From: a virus
DNA length: 44,073 nucleotides
Virus record (IMG/VR): IMGVR_UViG_3300033151_000074
Span: 1-44,073 of that record
Strand: one strand, 5' to 3'
The notes beneath the pieces are model-generated. The model did not search any database and had not been told where the DNA came from. It was given only the letters and a program-made list of their open reading frames with translations. Positions within the stretch are counted from its first letter, which is position 1. Each line of letters opens with the position of its first letter. Below are positions 24,762 through 32,923 of this stretch, one piece after another. The translations under genes and the position numbers were made by a program.

Positions 24762-26398
24762 GACAATACCTCCTCAGCATAGAACGCAAGGTCGGAATAC
24801 TTCGGAGTGAAGTAGTCTTGGGTTGCAGTGATGTAAGTGACGCACTGGACAACAATGTATCCGGCGCCAGCAAAGAATGCCCCTGCAGGCGTGAAGTTAG
24901 ACGTGAGAGCAATCTTGTCACCCTCAACCCAATCCTCGCCCTCGCAGTAGTATAGATAGTTAATGTCTGGATCATCTTGACCGCCAACGCTTACACCGAT
25001 CAGTTCTACGCGACCAGTGAACGTCGTGTCCAGATCCTCAGCGATCGCATCCTTGGCCGTGACCTTCAGATAGTACGTGGTGCCACACAGGTTGTTACCA
25101 AGAATAGTCTCGGCCACTGATACGACATCGCCAGCCTCGTCAACACACTCGACCGTGAAGATCGTGTCTGGCTTGAATACGTCAACCATGCCGACATGCG
25201 CGGTAATCGGTGAGTCTGGCACGTAGGCCCTCATGCTGACGGTTTCGCCAACAGAGGTTGCCAGCGTCAGCGTAAGGTCTGAGAATGTCGCAATGGTTGA
25301 GTCGGCATTAAGGACTCCTGTAATCTCGCTGAAGTTGTCGGTGACGTTGCTCGTGGAGTTGCTGACAACCAGTTTCGGTACTGCCGGGAACTCTGCAAGC
25401 GTCTCTGAGCCAAGTTCGTAGCAGCTCACCACCACGTCAAATGTTTGCCCGGACTGCTGAGCTCTTGGGTTCGGATAGAACAACCAGTCAGGTTCCGGGT
25501 CTTCAATGTCCTCGGCATCAACTACGGTAATCTGTGCCGATGCGGTAGCGAAGTCAGCTTCACCAAATGCATCGAACGTGTAGTTGTTGATAGCCAAGGT
25601 TGGAGTGAATGTCTTCACGCCGCTTACACGGAGATTTTCCGTGGTGCCATTCGGGTAGTACAGGATTACGGAACTGGCGTTAGTGCTGTACCAACGAATC
25701 TCTGCAGTGTCTCCAACCGCGATCTCTTGTGTAGTCGGAGTTACGACTATCGTTGGAGGTAGCGGATCCTCCGGTGGTGGCGGTGGTGGTGGGGGAGGAG
25801 GAGGTGGCGGTGGTGGCGGCGGCGGGTCATCCTCGCCCTTGTCATCAAACTCCTTGATGGTTAGCATAAGCGAAGAGTTGTATTCCAGCCCATCCCCACC
25901 AGTACCCCATACCTGAACGGTATAGGTGCCGGGCACGATGTAGTCATGAGTGATTGATGTGGATGATCCAGTGTAGTCAGTATCTCTGCTCTCGCCATCG
26001 TAAGCAACGTCCCAGTTCAGGGTTGATATGCTGAGGTCAGATGAACCGTAAGAGATGAACGTGATCTCAAGTGGGTTGGCAGCGTTGCAGAACAGTTCCT
26101 CGTTCGGGCTGGCAATGATTTTAAGGGCGTAGTCGCCATCTGTCCCTGGCACCGGGTCAGCCCCAATTACGAAAGTCCTGCCGCCTTGAGCGCCACCAAG
26201 GATCGCAAACGGATCGCCGAACAGCCTGTCAGTGATCGGCATGAATCCATCGCGTGTATCCATATACCCCTCACGCGAATGAGTAATCATGTTGATCAGG
26301 TTTAGATGTTGGCCAAGCTTCAAGTCATGAACGTCGGTATACTTGTTGATGCCGCCGAACTTTGCCGTGACTACTTGTGCCTCTGCATTGTTAATCAC
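24758..26398 (-). CDS. Tail hub N-terminal strand fused to Ig-like modules and polyproline
   Basis: A 546-residue protein. Residues 10-60 (FGGINKYTDVHDLKLGQHLNL, REGYMDTRDGFMPI) look like the N-terminus of podovirus tail hub proteins, where a FGG...N...TRxGF pattern is usual. A PKD-like domain (ITHDYIVPGTYTVQVWG) comes next, then 18 prolines in a row, then Ig-like modules (TQEIAVGDTAEIRWY; VSCYELGS; VECVDEAGD). GTG at 26398 overlaps the upstream stop as GTGA with GGAG seven bases upstream. The hub core appears to be in 21575-23338, which suggests a split gene. Confidence 0.72.
   Translation of the reverse strand: MINNAEAQVVTAKFGGINKYTDVHDLKLGQHLNLINMITHSREGYMDTRDGFMPITDRLFGDPFAILGGAQGGRTFVIGADPVPGTDGDYALKIIASPNEELFCNAANPLEITFISYGSSDLSISTLNWDVAYDGESRDTDYTGSSTSITHDYIVPGTYTVQVWGTGGDGLEYNSSLMLTIKEFDDKGEDDPPPPPPPPPPPPPPPPPPEDPLPPTIVVTPTTQEIAVGDTAEIRWYSTNASSVILYYPNGTTENLRVSGVKTFTPTLAINNYTFDAFGEADFATASAQITVVDAEDIEDPEPDWLFYPNPRAQQSGQTFDVVVSCYELGSETLAEFPAVPKLVVSNSTSNVTDNFSEITGVLNADSTIATFSDLTLTLATSVGETVSMRAYVPDSPITAHVGMVDVFKPDTIFTVECVDEAGDVVSVAETILGNNLCGTTYYLKVTAKDAIAEDLDTTFTGRVELIGVSVGGQDDPDINYLYYCEGEDWVEGDKIALTSNFTPAGAFFAGAGYIVVQCVTYITATQDYFTPKYSDLAFYAEEVLS
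25773..25826. repeat. GGN trinucleotide tract encoding 18 prolines
   Basis: A run of 18 GGN triplets on the plus strand, read as 18 Pro codons on the minus strand. It links a PKD-like domain to Ig-like modules. Simple-sequence tracts like this can change length by slippage, here in whole codons when they change by three. Confidence 0.9.
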
Positions 26399-27042
26399 TT
26401 GCTGGCTCCAGGTAGAGAGAGGAACTGCTTCAGGGATCTTACAAAGTGGACATTCATACGCTTGAGAGAGGCCAGATGATCCTTGTACCGCGCCTCAGAT
26501 CGAGATACCAACCGTTGACGCTCCTCATCGGACTCAAGCCTGATTGTGCGTGCGTACCATACGAGGTAGTCAGCTATCGGGTTGGGGCCATCAGGAGTAT
26601 CGCCGTCAGCCGAGAGCTCTGTAGGTGCAATCTGGTAGCGCACAGTGTACGTCTCATCGCTTGCAGGGTAGAGGGCAATCTTGGCAAACCCCGTATCCGT
26701 GTCGATGCCGTCAAGGGCATAGGTGTTGGTGTTGGCATTGCCGATGCTTATCTTCTCGTCGAGCTGACGTTGGCGCGTCCTGGGGTTCACCGGCTTATCA
26801 TTGGATGCGTAAACCCCAAGCAGATGGATAGTGTCTTCCGGGAGAACGAGAACGGTGCCACTATCGGTAGCAGCTATCTCGGTCGTCAGGTCATTCCAGT
26901 ACCACGGATTGTTATTGTAGTACAGAGAACGCAAGCCCTCATTGATGGCAAAGCGAACGTTCTCATTCAGGTTAGCCACCGAAGCGCCAGCATGACTCTC
27001 CATCGACTTAACCCGGTTTACCATCGTCACCAACGTTTGCAT
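26395..27042 (-). CDS. Head-tail adaptor, P22 gp4-like / phage adaptor family
   Basis: A 215-residue protein with a mostly helical N-terminus (LVTMVNRVKSMESHAGASVANLNENVRFAINEGLRSLYYNNNPWYWND), a beta middle (LPEDTIHLLGVYAS, VRYQIAPTELS) and a C-terminal helix (RQRLVSRSEARYKDHLASLKRMN). This order is that of podovirus adaptors placed between portal and tail hub, such as P22 gp4 or T7 gp11. TAGGGAGCAACA precedes ATG. Its position before the hub gene supports the call. Confidence 0.78.
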   Translation of the reverse strand: MQTLVTMVNRVKSMESHAGASVANLNENVRFAINEGLRSLYYNNNPWYWNDLTTEIAATDSGTVLVLPEDTIHLLGVYASNDKPVNPRTRQRQLDEKISIGNANTNTYALDGIDTDTGFAKIALYPASDETYTVRYQIAPTELSADGDTPDGPNPIADYLVWYARTIRLESDEERQRLVSRSEARYKDHLASLKRMNVHFVRSLKQFLSLPGASK

Positions 27043-27055
27043 TGTTGCTCCCTAA

Positions 27056-27463
27056 TTAAATACTCATGGCAGTCATGGCTTCGCGTAGACGCAGAACCAA
27101 GGCACCTTCTCTGGTGTTACCCTTTGCACGCATCTGGTCGATCAGCGACTTCTCTTGTTCGGTCATGAGCCTGAATCCGTCTGGGCCATCTTGATTGTAT
27201 GACTTTTCCTTGCCCTTGAGGAACGCGATAATCTCCTCGTCGGCAGTTTCGTGCATTCCGTTTTTGATCTCAATACGCCGCCCTGGAGTCGCTTTGATTA
27301 CGCCGGTGATGGTTGGCCTATCGGTTGCTCCAACGATGGAGATGGTGCGGCTCTGGATCGGAGTGTTCCAAATGAACCGCGTGAGCTTGGCCTTGAGTTT
27401 GGAATCCTTCTCTTCGGCGGTCATCGGCTTCTCAGTCTTCACTTCGTTCTTCTTGTCTGACAT
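27056..27463 (-). CDS. Hypothetical protein between sugar genes and tail adaptor
   Basis: A 135-residue, Lys/Glu-rich protein. The first 30 residues are charged and probably disordered; residues 40-80 look beta-rich (RTISIVGATDRPTITGVIKATPGRRIEI). GAAGGAGAAGTAGA before ATG is a strong ribosome binding site. By position it could be a head completion or small virion protein. No family recognised. Confidence 0.7.
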   Translation of the reverse strand: MSDKKNEVKTEKPMTAEEKDSKLKAKLTRFIWNTPIQSRTISIVGATDRPTITGVIKATPGRRIEIKNGMHETADEEIIAFLKGKEKSYNQDGPDGFRLMTEQEKSLIDQMRAKGNTREGALVLRLREAMTAMSI

Positions 27464-27464
27464 T

Positions 27465-28469
27465 CTACTTCTCCTTCAGAATAAAACGGTCTTCTAAAAC
27501 ATCCATTGCCTGTGCAACGGCCTGATCCATGTTGAGGTAACTGTACGTCCCAAGTCTTCCAAGGAAGATCGTGTCTTCGTGGTCCTGCGCAAGCTTCTTG
27601 TACTGCTCATGCATCGCAGGGTTATCGCCAAACGGTTTGGGATAGTACGGTACGTTAGTGTCATCATGCTCTACCGGTGTCTCAATGGAGAGCACGGTCA
27701 ATCCTCTTGCCCTGCCATTCCAGTAGCCATGATCAATGCATCTCGTGTGAGGACTCTCCTCGCGACAGTCATTGACAACGGCACAAGGAAGTGGCTCAAC
27801 CCGGTACGCCCAGTCAAAGCTCAATGAGCGATAGCCGAGCTTGCCGTGGCAGTAGTTGAAATACGAATCAATCTTGCCGGTGAAGATAACCAGGTCACAC
27901 TGCTCTGCTCTCCACGCATTCTCCTCGACTCCAGTATGCACGGTAAGCCCCTTGCATATCTCCTGGAACATATACGAGTAGCCATGAGCGGGGATGCCCT
28001 GATACTTGTCCTGGAAGTAATCGCACGACTCCCCGACCTTACGCATCTTCAGGCGCCCCTTGACCTCTTCCGGCAGGTCAGAGTACTCGATACCCCACTG
28101 CTTCTTACTGTAGCCCTCGGTGACCTGCTGAACCATATGGTAGCTGAGGGTTTCATTCACGTTGCGGAAGGGAATCTGGATGAGGCCAAAGTCTGTCTCG
28201 GCCATGACCTTGTGACGGTAAGCCTTGAATGATGTGAACCGGTTAAGGAACGACCATACGCGCTCATCGTCAGTGTGGAATATGTGTGCGCCATAGACAT
28301 GCGCGATGCAACCGTGACGTGGCTCATCATAGCAATTGCCACCCACATGGCTCCGGGTGTCGTATACATGAACCTCTGAGCCTAGCTCCGAAAGAATTCG
28401 TGCTGCAGTCAGGCCAGAGATGCCGGCGCCGACTACTACTACTTTCTTGGGTACTATTTGGCCTGGCAT
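27465..28469 (-). CDS. glf: UDP-galactopyranose mutase, short form
   Basis: A 334-residue flavoenzyme that converts UDP-galactopyranose to UDP-galactofuranose. It has the FAD Rossmann motif VVGAGISGLTAARILSELG (residues 13-31), HVYGAHIFHTDDERVW, GYSKKQWG, YFQDKYQGIPAHGYSYMF, YRSLSFDW and the FAD-binding C-terminus FLGRLGTYSYLNMDQAVAQA. Bacterial enzymes have about 365-390 residues; here roughly 30-45 residues are missing between IPFRNVNET and GYSKKQWG, in the helical domain. The catalytic and FAD motifs are kept. Two glycosyltransferases lie just upstream. GGAGAGACA precedes ATG. Confidence 0.93.
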   Translation of the reverse strand: MPGQIVPKKVVVVGAGISGLTAARILSELGSEVHVYDTRSHVGGNCYDEPRHGCIAHVYGAHIFHTDDERVWSFLNRFTSFKAYRHKVMAETDFGLIQIPFRNVNETLSYHMVQQVTEGYSKKQWGIEYSDLPEEVKGRLKMRKVGESCDYFQDKYQGIPAHGYSYMFQEICKGLTVHTGVEENAWRAEQCDLVIFTGKIDSYFNYCHGKLGYRSLSFDWAYRVEPLPCAVVNDCREESPHTRCIDHGYWNGRARGLTVLSIETPVEHDDTNVPYYPKPFGDNPAMHEQYKKLAQDHEDTIFLGRLGTYSYLNMDQAVAQAMDVLEDRFILKEK

Positions 28470-29179
28470 TGTCTCTCCGTGACCTTGAAGTGTTCGCGCA
28501 CATACTCGTCGCCGTAAATGGTCTCGCTAAAGCTGCTGTCCTCGACGTGCGGAAGCTTCGCCGTGGGATAGATCACGCATGGATTGGTAATGTGACCGCA
28601 GCTAATGTTTGTCAGCACAGCGACCTTCATGTCAGCAACCTCAAGGTTAGCCTTCTTGTAAAAGAAGATGTCTTCCGTTCCGGCATTCTCAAGTGCGAAC
28701 CAAGGCATCGAGATGTTCTCGAACATGCTTACTCTCAGCAGGCACGCCCCGAAGCCGGTGGCCTTGCATTGATACGCCTTGCCAATGTCTTCCGCTTTCG
28801 GAGTCACTGGCTGGTACTTACCTTCCTCTTCGTCATGATCCATATAGATCAATGGGAAGTGTGGCTTGTTGCGCATACAATAGTTTCCGCTGACCGCATG
28901 GACATCTGGATTCTTGTTAGCAAAGTCAATCAGGATGTCTGGCATATTCGCAGGCCAGATCATGTCGGCATCGAGGAACAACAGGTACTCTGATCCGTTT
29001 TCGATAGCCTTCTCCACGAGCGCAGTTCTTGCGCCACAAATGAATCCATCAAACACCCATTCGGTTTCAATCTCGTGATCGGTGGTCTTTAGCGTATGCT
29101 TGAGCATTGCAGCATACGATGCCACCGTCGCGTTCTTTATGCCGCCATATGCAGCCATTGCAAAAGTTACTTTCGACAT
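28454..29179 (-). CDS. GT-A fold glycosyltransferase
   Basis: A 241-residue glycosyltransferase with the GT-A signature: FAMAAYGGIKNATVASYAAML at the start, YLLFLDADMIWP with the metal-binding DAD at residues 70-72, KATGFGACLLRVSMF, GTEDIFFYKKA and a later Cys-Gly-His near 194-196. This order is typical of inverting, GT2-like enzymes. It overlaps the UGM gene and is preceded by AGGAGAGAGC, so it probably works with UGM and the next transferase. The acceptor is unknown; a virion protein or surface glycan is likely. Confidence 0.85.
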   Translation of the reverse strand: MSKVTFAMAAYGGIKNATVASYAAMLKHTLKTTDHEIETEWVFDGFICGARTALVEKAIENGSEYLLFLDADMIWPANMPDILIDFANKNPDVHAVSGNYCMRNKPHFPLIYMDHDEEEGKYQPVTPKAEDIGKAYQCKATGFGACLLRVSMFENISMPWFALENAGTEDIFFYKKANLEVADMKVAVLTNISCGHITNPCVIYPTAKLPHVEDSSFSETIYGDEYVREHFKVTERQCQAK

Positions 29180-29187
29180 GCTCTCTC

Positions 29188-29985
29188 CTAGTTTACCTTC
29201 GTCTGCACTACGCTCTTCGCTTCAATCAAGTCCAGCTCGCTTCCGTCCATGCCAAAGAGATTCTGGAACATCTGGCATTGATAGTCGAGAGTGACATAGC
29301 TCGCCATATCCTTGTGAGCATCTGAGGCCCACAACATGTGAACCAATCCCTGCTCATCGTTCTTGAAAGCAGGCTCGGCAGATCCTTCAGCATTCGCAAG
29401 GCACTCTTCATACCACTTCTTGCAGAACTCGACCTCACCGATGAATGCTCCGGAGTTAAGGTAACGCCACTTGGTTGCGCCGTGATAAACTGCTTGGCGC
29501 TCCTCGTACTCCATGTAATCGCCTTTATAAATCTCTTTGTCAGGCCAGAAGTTTGTCTCTGCCCCGTACACAAGTTTGTAGTCTGAGAATTGCGATTTGT
29601 ATACCTCAAGAAGTCGCCCTGGGCTTTGCAGAAATACTGCATCCCATGCGTCGTGACCCATGACGTACTTGGTCTCGCACTTTTCGAGGTATTCGATCGT
29701 GAGAATGATTTGGTGGCGATACCATTCTTTAATACCGTGTCCGAGTATCTTTGCCTCACCGCCAGAACACATGCGCTGAAGGCTCCTGATGAGCGCACTA
29801 CCATGCGGATCATCCGACGTATCCCACGTAATGAACGAGAGGTCGTCTGGAATGTTCGCGAAGTTTGGCGCTGATGATTCAAAAGTCTTTTCCTCTAGGT
29901 ATTTCCAAAAGCTCCCGCCGATACATCCATTTGCGTGGATCGTACACGGCAGCGTTCCTGTATCTCTGTTTCTGACCATGAACAT
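29188..29985 (-). CDS. PLOD-type glycosyltransferase
   Basis: A 265-residue protein resembling the glycosyltransferase domain of collagen lysyl hydroxylases (PLOD/LH3). Shared features are HDAWDAVFL (residues 111-119), WRYLNSGAFIGE (173-184), KNDEQ (208-212) and LDYQCQMFQNLFG (233-245). Related stand-alone enzymes are known in phages and giant viruses. It would transfer a sugar to a hydroxyl of a protein or sugar acceptor. No Gly-X-Y collagen repeat is seen in the window. GAAGGAGTAGTTT before ATG is a good ribosome binding site, sitting after a strong hairpin. Confidence 0.85.
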   Translation of the reverse strand: MFMVRNRDTGTLPCTIHANGCIGGSFWKYLEEKTFESSAPNFANIPDDLSFITWDTSDDPHGSALIRSLQRMCSGGEAKILGHGIKEWYRHQIILTIEYLEKCETKYVMGHDAWDAVFLQSPGRLLEVYKSQFSDYKLVYGAETNFWPDKEIYKGDYMEYEERQAVYHGATKWRYLNSGAFIGEVEFCKKWYEECLANAEGSAEPAFKNDEQGLVHMLWASDAHKDMASYVTLDYQCQMFQNLFGMDGSELDLIEAKSVVQTKVN

Positions 29986-30021
29986 AAACTACTCCTTCAT
30001 CTTCTTCTACGACAATGCTAT

Positions 30022-30046
30022 GGGGGCAGGGCCACGCCCCACCCCC
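30022..30046 (-). promoter_or_regulatory. GC-rich hairpin upstream of sugar genes
   Basis: GGGGG at 30022-30026 pairs with CCCCC at 30042-30046 and the inner bases also pair, giving an 11-bp stem with two G-T wobbles and a three-base loop. No U-tract follows. It sits between the decoration-like gene and the first glycosyltransferase, so it may reduce or separate expression of the sugar genes from the highly expressed capsid genes. Confidence 0.6.
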
Positions 30047-30060
30047 GATAGCCTACTGAT

Positions 30061-30786
30061 CTACTGCGCTACTGGTGATGCACGATAGGACTTGCCTATC
30101 ACGTTCAGAGTACCGCCTGCGGTCTGTTGCTCGATACTGACAACAAGACGCTTACCATATCCGGGAGTGACGCCTTTGTCTGCAAGCACAGCATCAATCT
30201 CCGTGGACTGTATAACACTGGTAGCCTCAAGAGTCTCGGTATAGATCAAAGCGTCTGCCACACCACTCTTGCAGCCATAGACATTTAGCGTGTTCGTGCC
30301 GGAGCTATTGGTTGCAGTGAAGTTGATGGCGTTCACTTCGTTCATATAGGTGCTGTCGTTGACCAGACCATCATTAGCAAGGAACTTCCCGTACTGAATG
30401 GATCCAACAACGGCGGCAGCAGTGGACGAATAGTTCACTGCAACACCTTGAGAGCTAGTGGCAACAGCAGCGGCAGCAATACCGAAGCTTCCGGTAGCCA
30501 GTGCTTTGCTCTCAATTGCGTCAACAGCGACGCATTCCCAGTTCTCAAGAGCGTTGACTGCGGCCTTCATCAGAGTGACGGTTGCGTAGTCAGCGTATGC
30601 AAGAGAAGCGGTGGTGGTGGCATCATTTACCAACTCAACACTGGTAGCAGTGACCGCGACGGTGCCGGTTGCCGCGTCCGTATCAGTGTGACGGATACGA
30701 AGCGGAATGGCGCTCGTCAAGGTGTTTGCCTTGGTGGAGGTTGGTGCAAGAGCCTTGTGTTCCTCAATTAGTTTAAGACTTGACAT
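30061..30786 (-). CDS. Capsid-associated (decoration-like) protein
   Basis: A 241-residue Ala/Thr/Ser/Val-rich beta protein, low in charge, directly downstream of the major capsid gene. Repeated short strands (TGTVAVTATSVELVND, TLNVYGCKSG, LVVSIEQQTAGGTLNVIGKS) fit a head decoration or head fibre protein. GAAAGGTAACAT before ATG is the ribosome binding site. Being next to three sugar genes, it is a candidate acceptor for glycosylation. Family not identified. Confidence 0.68.
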   Translation of the reverse strand: MSSLKLIEEHKALAPTSTKANTLTSAIPLRIRHTDTDAATGTVAVTATSVELVNDATTTASLAYADYATVTLMKAAVNALENWECVAVDAIESKALATGSFGIAAAAVATSSQGVAVNYSSTAAAVVGSIQYGKFLANDGLVNDSTYMNEVNAINFTATNSSGTNTLNVYGCKSGVADALIYTETLEATSVIQSTEIDAVLADKGVTPGYGKRLVVSIEQQTAGGTLNVIGKSYRASPVAQ

Positions 30787-30823
30787 ATGTTACCTTTCTG
30801 TTTCCTTGGTTGAGGAAATGAGA

Positions 30824-32032
30824 CTACACGCCGATTCCATATGCGCGTGCGAAAGTCTCGACATTACGGAACTCTAATCCGTCCTCTACCTGCATTTCTT
30901 GTTTCGTTGCATCTTCACCTTCGCCTTGAAGGTTATCGCTTCCACGAGTTGTGGTGAGAGCGATGTCGGAACGTCCACCAAGACCACGACGCTTGAGGTT
31001 CTCAAGCTCGACGATCCATGCCTCGGCGTTCATTCCCCATTCGTTAGTCCATGCTTTATGAGGCATGATGTCCAGGGTGCCGTAGGTTGACTCGTAACGC
31101 TTGATGGTCAAACCGTATTCCTTGGCGCCTTGAACGGCCTGGAGCTTATTGTCAGCCCAGTCGTCGATGATCGACATGATGTTCCAGCCACAGATCATCA
31201 GCTTCTTGGAGCTACCATGGAAGAACGCATCCTTGAGGAAGTCGTCCCATTCGGCTTTGGTCATTGGGATTCCGGAGAAGTCCCGCTGAGGAGTCGAAGA
31301 ACCGCCAGCATCCATGAAGTATCGGAGGCCACCAGTGGTGGTGATCGTTCCAACGCCATTGGCAGTGGAGACGGTCTTGCTGCGTTTACCGAACAGGAAC
31401 TTGCGCTCACGCTGTTTCAGGAACTCACGGATGTTGCTTTCGCGAGCGAACTGAAGTGCGCCATCACCGTACAGGTCAATAGCCTGGACGCGGCCGGAAA
31501 CATCCCAACCTCTACGCATGTGCTCGATGTAGTTGTAATCGCGCTCGGGATCCAAGCTGACACGATCAACAGGACTCGAACCGGTTTCCATTGCAGTACC
31601 GAGGATCATGATGAGGTCGGTAGCAAGTTGAGCTGCGCCACCTGAACAAGTCGGGTAGTTGGGCTTAACTGCGATGGTTGCGGTGGTTGGCGTTGCTGTA
31701 ACAAACAGCTGCTCGCCAGTACGCATGTTGCGGAGCATCATGTTCTTGGTGATGTTTACATACTCACCGGACAGAACGACGATCTCTGCAGCGCCGGCAT
31801 CTGCACCGGCTGCGAGGGTAACGGTTGCGCTGAAGTCATCAGCCTGCATGAACTCGAATTTCTCTTCAGTGCAGGGCATGAAATCCAACTGGTCAACGAT
31901 GCGAGTGAACGGAGCGATGTCTGGCTCGACGCGCTTGATCAGATCACTCATGTCGATCTTAATACGATTACTAAGAATCGACTCTTGATCTACCTGGCCC
32001 TGTGAGGGTGAACCATATACAGGAGGAGGCAT
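30824..32032 (-). CDS. Major capsid protein
   Basis: A 402-residue protein placed right after the scaffold gene, with the usual HK97-fold size. The N-terminus (SILSNRIKIDMSDLIKRVEPDIAPFTRIVDQL) and the SYNYIEHMRRGWDVSGRVQ-like middle resemble SU10-type (DUF5309) capsid proteins. Later strands include LMICGWNIMSIIDDWA and AWIVELENLKRRGLGGRSD. AAGGAGATATACTT before ATG is a strong ribosome binding site, as expected for the most abundant virion protein. Family assignment is by reading, not by alignment. Confidence 0.85.
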   Translation of the reverse strand: MPPPVYGSPSQGQVDQESILSNRIKIDMSDLIKRVEPDIAPFTRIVDQLDFMPCTEEKFEFMQADDFSATVTLAAGADAGAAEIVVLSGEYVNITKNMMLRNMRTGEQLFVTATPTTATIAVKPNYPTCSGGAAQLATDLIMILGTAMETGSSPVDRVSLDPERDYNYIEHMRRGWDVSGRVQAIDLYGDGALQFARESNIREFLKQRERKFLFGKRSKTVSTANGVGTITTTGGLRYFMDAGGSSTPQRDFSGIPMTKAEWDDFLKDAFFHGSSKKLMICGWNIMSIIDDWADNKLQAVQGAKEYGLTIKRYESTYGTLDIMPHKAWTNEWGMNAEAWIVELENLKRRGLGGRSDIALTTTRGSDNLQGEGEDATKQEMQVEDGLEFRNVETFARAYGIGV

Positions 32033-32066
32033 AAGTATATCTCCTTGCTTTTATTCAGACAGTCTA

Positions 32067-32912
32067 TCAGTGCCAATCGGCGATCGAACCCTTGTAGGGA
32101 TGACCTCCGGTTACTGGACCTGTTTGTGTCTGACCTTGAACTGGTGCATTGGCGCGACTACCTGGCATCTGAGGCGGCAATCCGTTTGGACCTGGCTGTT
32201 GAGCATTGGGTACGGGTGCAAGCTGCTGCTGTTGTTGCTGCATCATCTGCTGAGCGTATCCTAATACCGTTGCCTGGTCTCCACCCATGCCGATGGCCAT
32301 TGCCTCAAATACTGACATTACTGGCATACCATCTGCAGAGTTACCTACCGCTGCCTCTTCCGCACGTTGTCGTTGATCGGGGGTCAGGTTGTGCTTATCG
32401 GCAAGAGCTCTAAAGTCACTCGCATACTGGTTAAGGTATGCCTGCTCTTGCTGCTGCTGGCTGTTCTGCGCATTAACCTTGTTCAATATCTCATTGGTCA
32501 TGGTCTCGCGCATGTAAGCAACGGCCTTCTCGCCGTCAGTCTTAGCCAGCTCGTTAAACGTATCCTGACTGAACTCGTCTGTCTGCGGTTGCTGTCCTAC
32601 GGGCTGCTGAGGATGCTGCACGTTGGCCGATTGATCGACAAGCCTTTGATTCAGCTCGGCGATCTCGCGATCCTTTGCGCTCTGCACCTTCCGCACCTCA
32701 TGCTCCAATACGCTACGTGGAACGAATTCACCCTGGACCGCTTCCCCCTCTGGAGGCTGCTGATCCGTTGGCTGACCTTCGACCGGTAGCGTAGCACCTT
32801 CACCTGGCGTTTGAAGCTGGCTCGGCTGTTGAGCTCCTGGATCCACTACGGGATCTGAAACCTGTGGCTGAGTTGGCTCCGGCCCTGGCTGTGTGCCTGT
32901 ATCTGCTGACAT
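32067..32912 (-). CDS. Scaffold protein
   Basis: A 281-residue Gln/Pro/Glu-rich protein. The first 80 residues are low complexity (TQPGPEPTQPQVSDPV), followed by coiled-coil helices (HEVRKVQSAKDREIAELNQRLVDQ; AVAYMRETMTNEILNKVNAQNSQQ) and a Q-rich, apparently flexible tail ending KGSIADWH. This is the layout of phage scaffolds encoded just before the capsid gene. ATG at 32912 has GAGGAGAAGAGT upstream; longer frames lack a site. Confidence 0.8.
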   Translation of the reverse strand: MSADTGTQPGPEPTQPQVSDPVVDPGAQQPSQLQTPGEGATLPVEGQPTDQQPPEGEAVQGEFVPRSVLEHEVRKVQSAKDREIAELNQRLVDQSANVQHPQQPVGQQPQTDEFSQDTFNELAKTDGEKAVAYMRETMTNEILNKVNAQNSQQQQEQAYLNQYASDFRALADKHNLTPDQRQRAEEAAVGNSADGMPVMSVFEAMAIGMGGDQATVLGYAQQMMQQQQQQLAPVPNAQQPGPNGLPPQMPGSRANAPVQGQTQTGPVTGGHPYKGSIADWH

Positions 32913-32923
32913 ACTCTTCTCCT

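Noticed and set aside
25683-25916. Rightward Gly-rich frame
   Set aside because: It is the antisense of the polyproline tract.
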